Source: Candidatus Zixiibacteriota bacterium (GTDB taxonomy: Bacteria; Zixibacteria; MSB-5A5; CAIYYT01). Taken from it: 5,801 nt of DNA. Shown here piece after piece: positions 5,779 to 5,801 of the stretch. The translations under genes and the position numbers were made by a program. The notes under the pieces were generated by a model. It was not told where the DNA came from and did not search any database. It saw only the letters and a list, made by a program, of their open reading frames with translations. The first letter of the stretch is position 1, and the number at the start of each line of letters is the position of its first letter. The stretch spans positions 1 through 5,801 of the forward strand of contig CAUJJY010000210.1 of NCBI GenBank assembly GCA_963205155.1. Direction: 5' to 3'.

Positions 5779-5801
5779 ATACTGTGTCGGAAGTCATTTG
5801 A

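Noticed and set aside
5714..5801. c-di-GMP (GEMM) riboswitch or small SRP RNA
   Set aside because: The GAAA loop hairpin and GGAAG element prompted the idea, but the conserved core sequences and receptor helices of these RNAs are not present.

Overview
The window is about 5.8 kb of bacterial chromosome of moderate GC. Genes are tightly packed, intergenic gaps are short, Shine-Dalgarno (SD) sequences of the GGAGG type are common, and there is at least one consensus-like sigma-70 promoter. Three of the five complete proteins begin with a signal peptide or an N-terminal membrane anchor. The set (M13 peptidase, exported TldD-type pair, CoA-binding protein, NifU-like scaffold, membrane-anchored thioredoxin-fold protein) suggests a free-living, probably diderm bacterium. 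The sequence alone does not name a phylum. I see no mobile element, CRISPR array, tRNA or rRNA.

Left part (1-3961). The last 71 codons of an M13 (neprilysin/PepO) zinc peptidase run rightwards to 217. They converge on two tandem leftward genes (3773 to 310) separated by 2 nt, and a strong hairpin terminator lies between the converging ends. The tandem pair are exported TldD/PmbA-superfamily paralogues. The first (574 aa) keeps the HExxxH zinc motif and a third-ligand Cys. The second (578 aa) has lost all three metal ligands. They probably form one active/inactive heteromer, by analogy with cytoplasmic TldD/TldE, but act outside the cytoplasm.

Middle (3962-4633). A leftward gene for a small CoA-binding (Rossmann-fold, YccU-like) protein is driven by a near-perfect promoter (TTGACA, 17 nt, TATAAC). 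A rightward promoter candidate lies back to back with it, with a hairpin-forming dyad over its -10 element.

Right part (4634-5801). Two rightward genes 22 nt apart encode a shortened, NifU/IscU-like protein with an altered cysteine set and a C-terminal CxxCxxxC, and a membrane-anchored thioredoxin-fold protein with a CNSC active site. The Fe-S/thiol theme suggests they work together, but this is inference. A GC-rich hairpin closes the unit. The last 90 nt hold a GAAA-capped hairpin, a strong SD and an 8-codon ORF whose start codon lies at the edge of another hairpin. This looks like a regulatory leader for something beyond the window.
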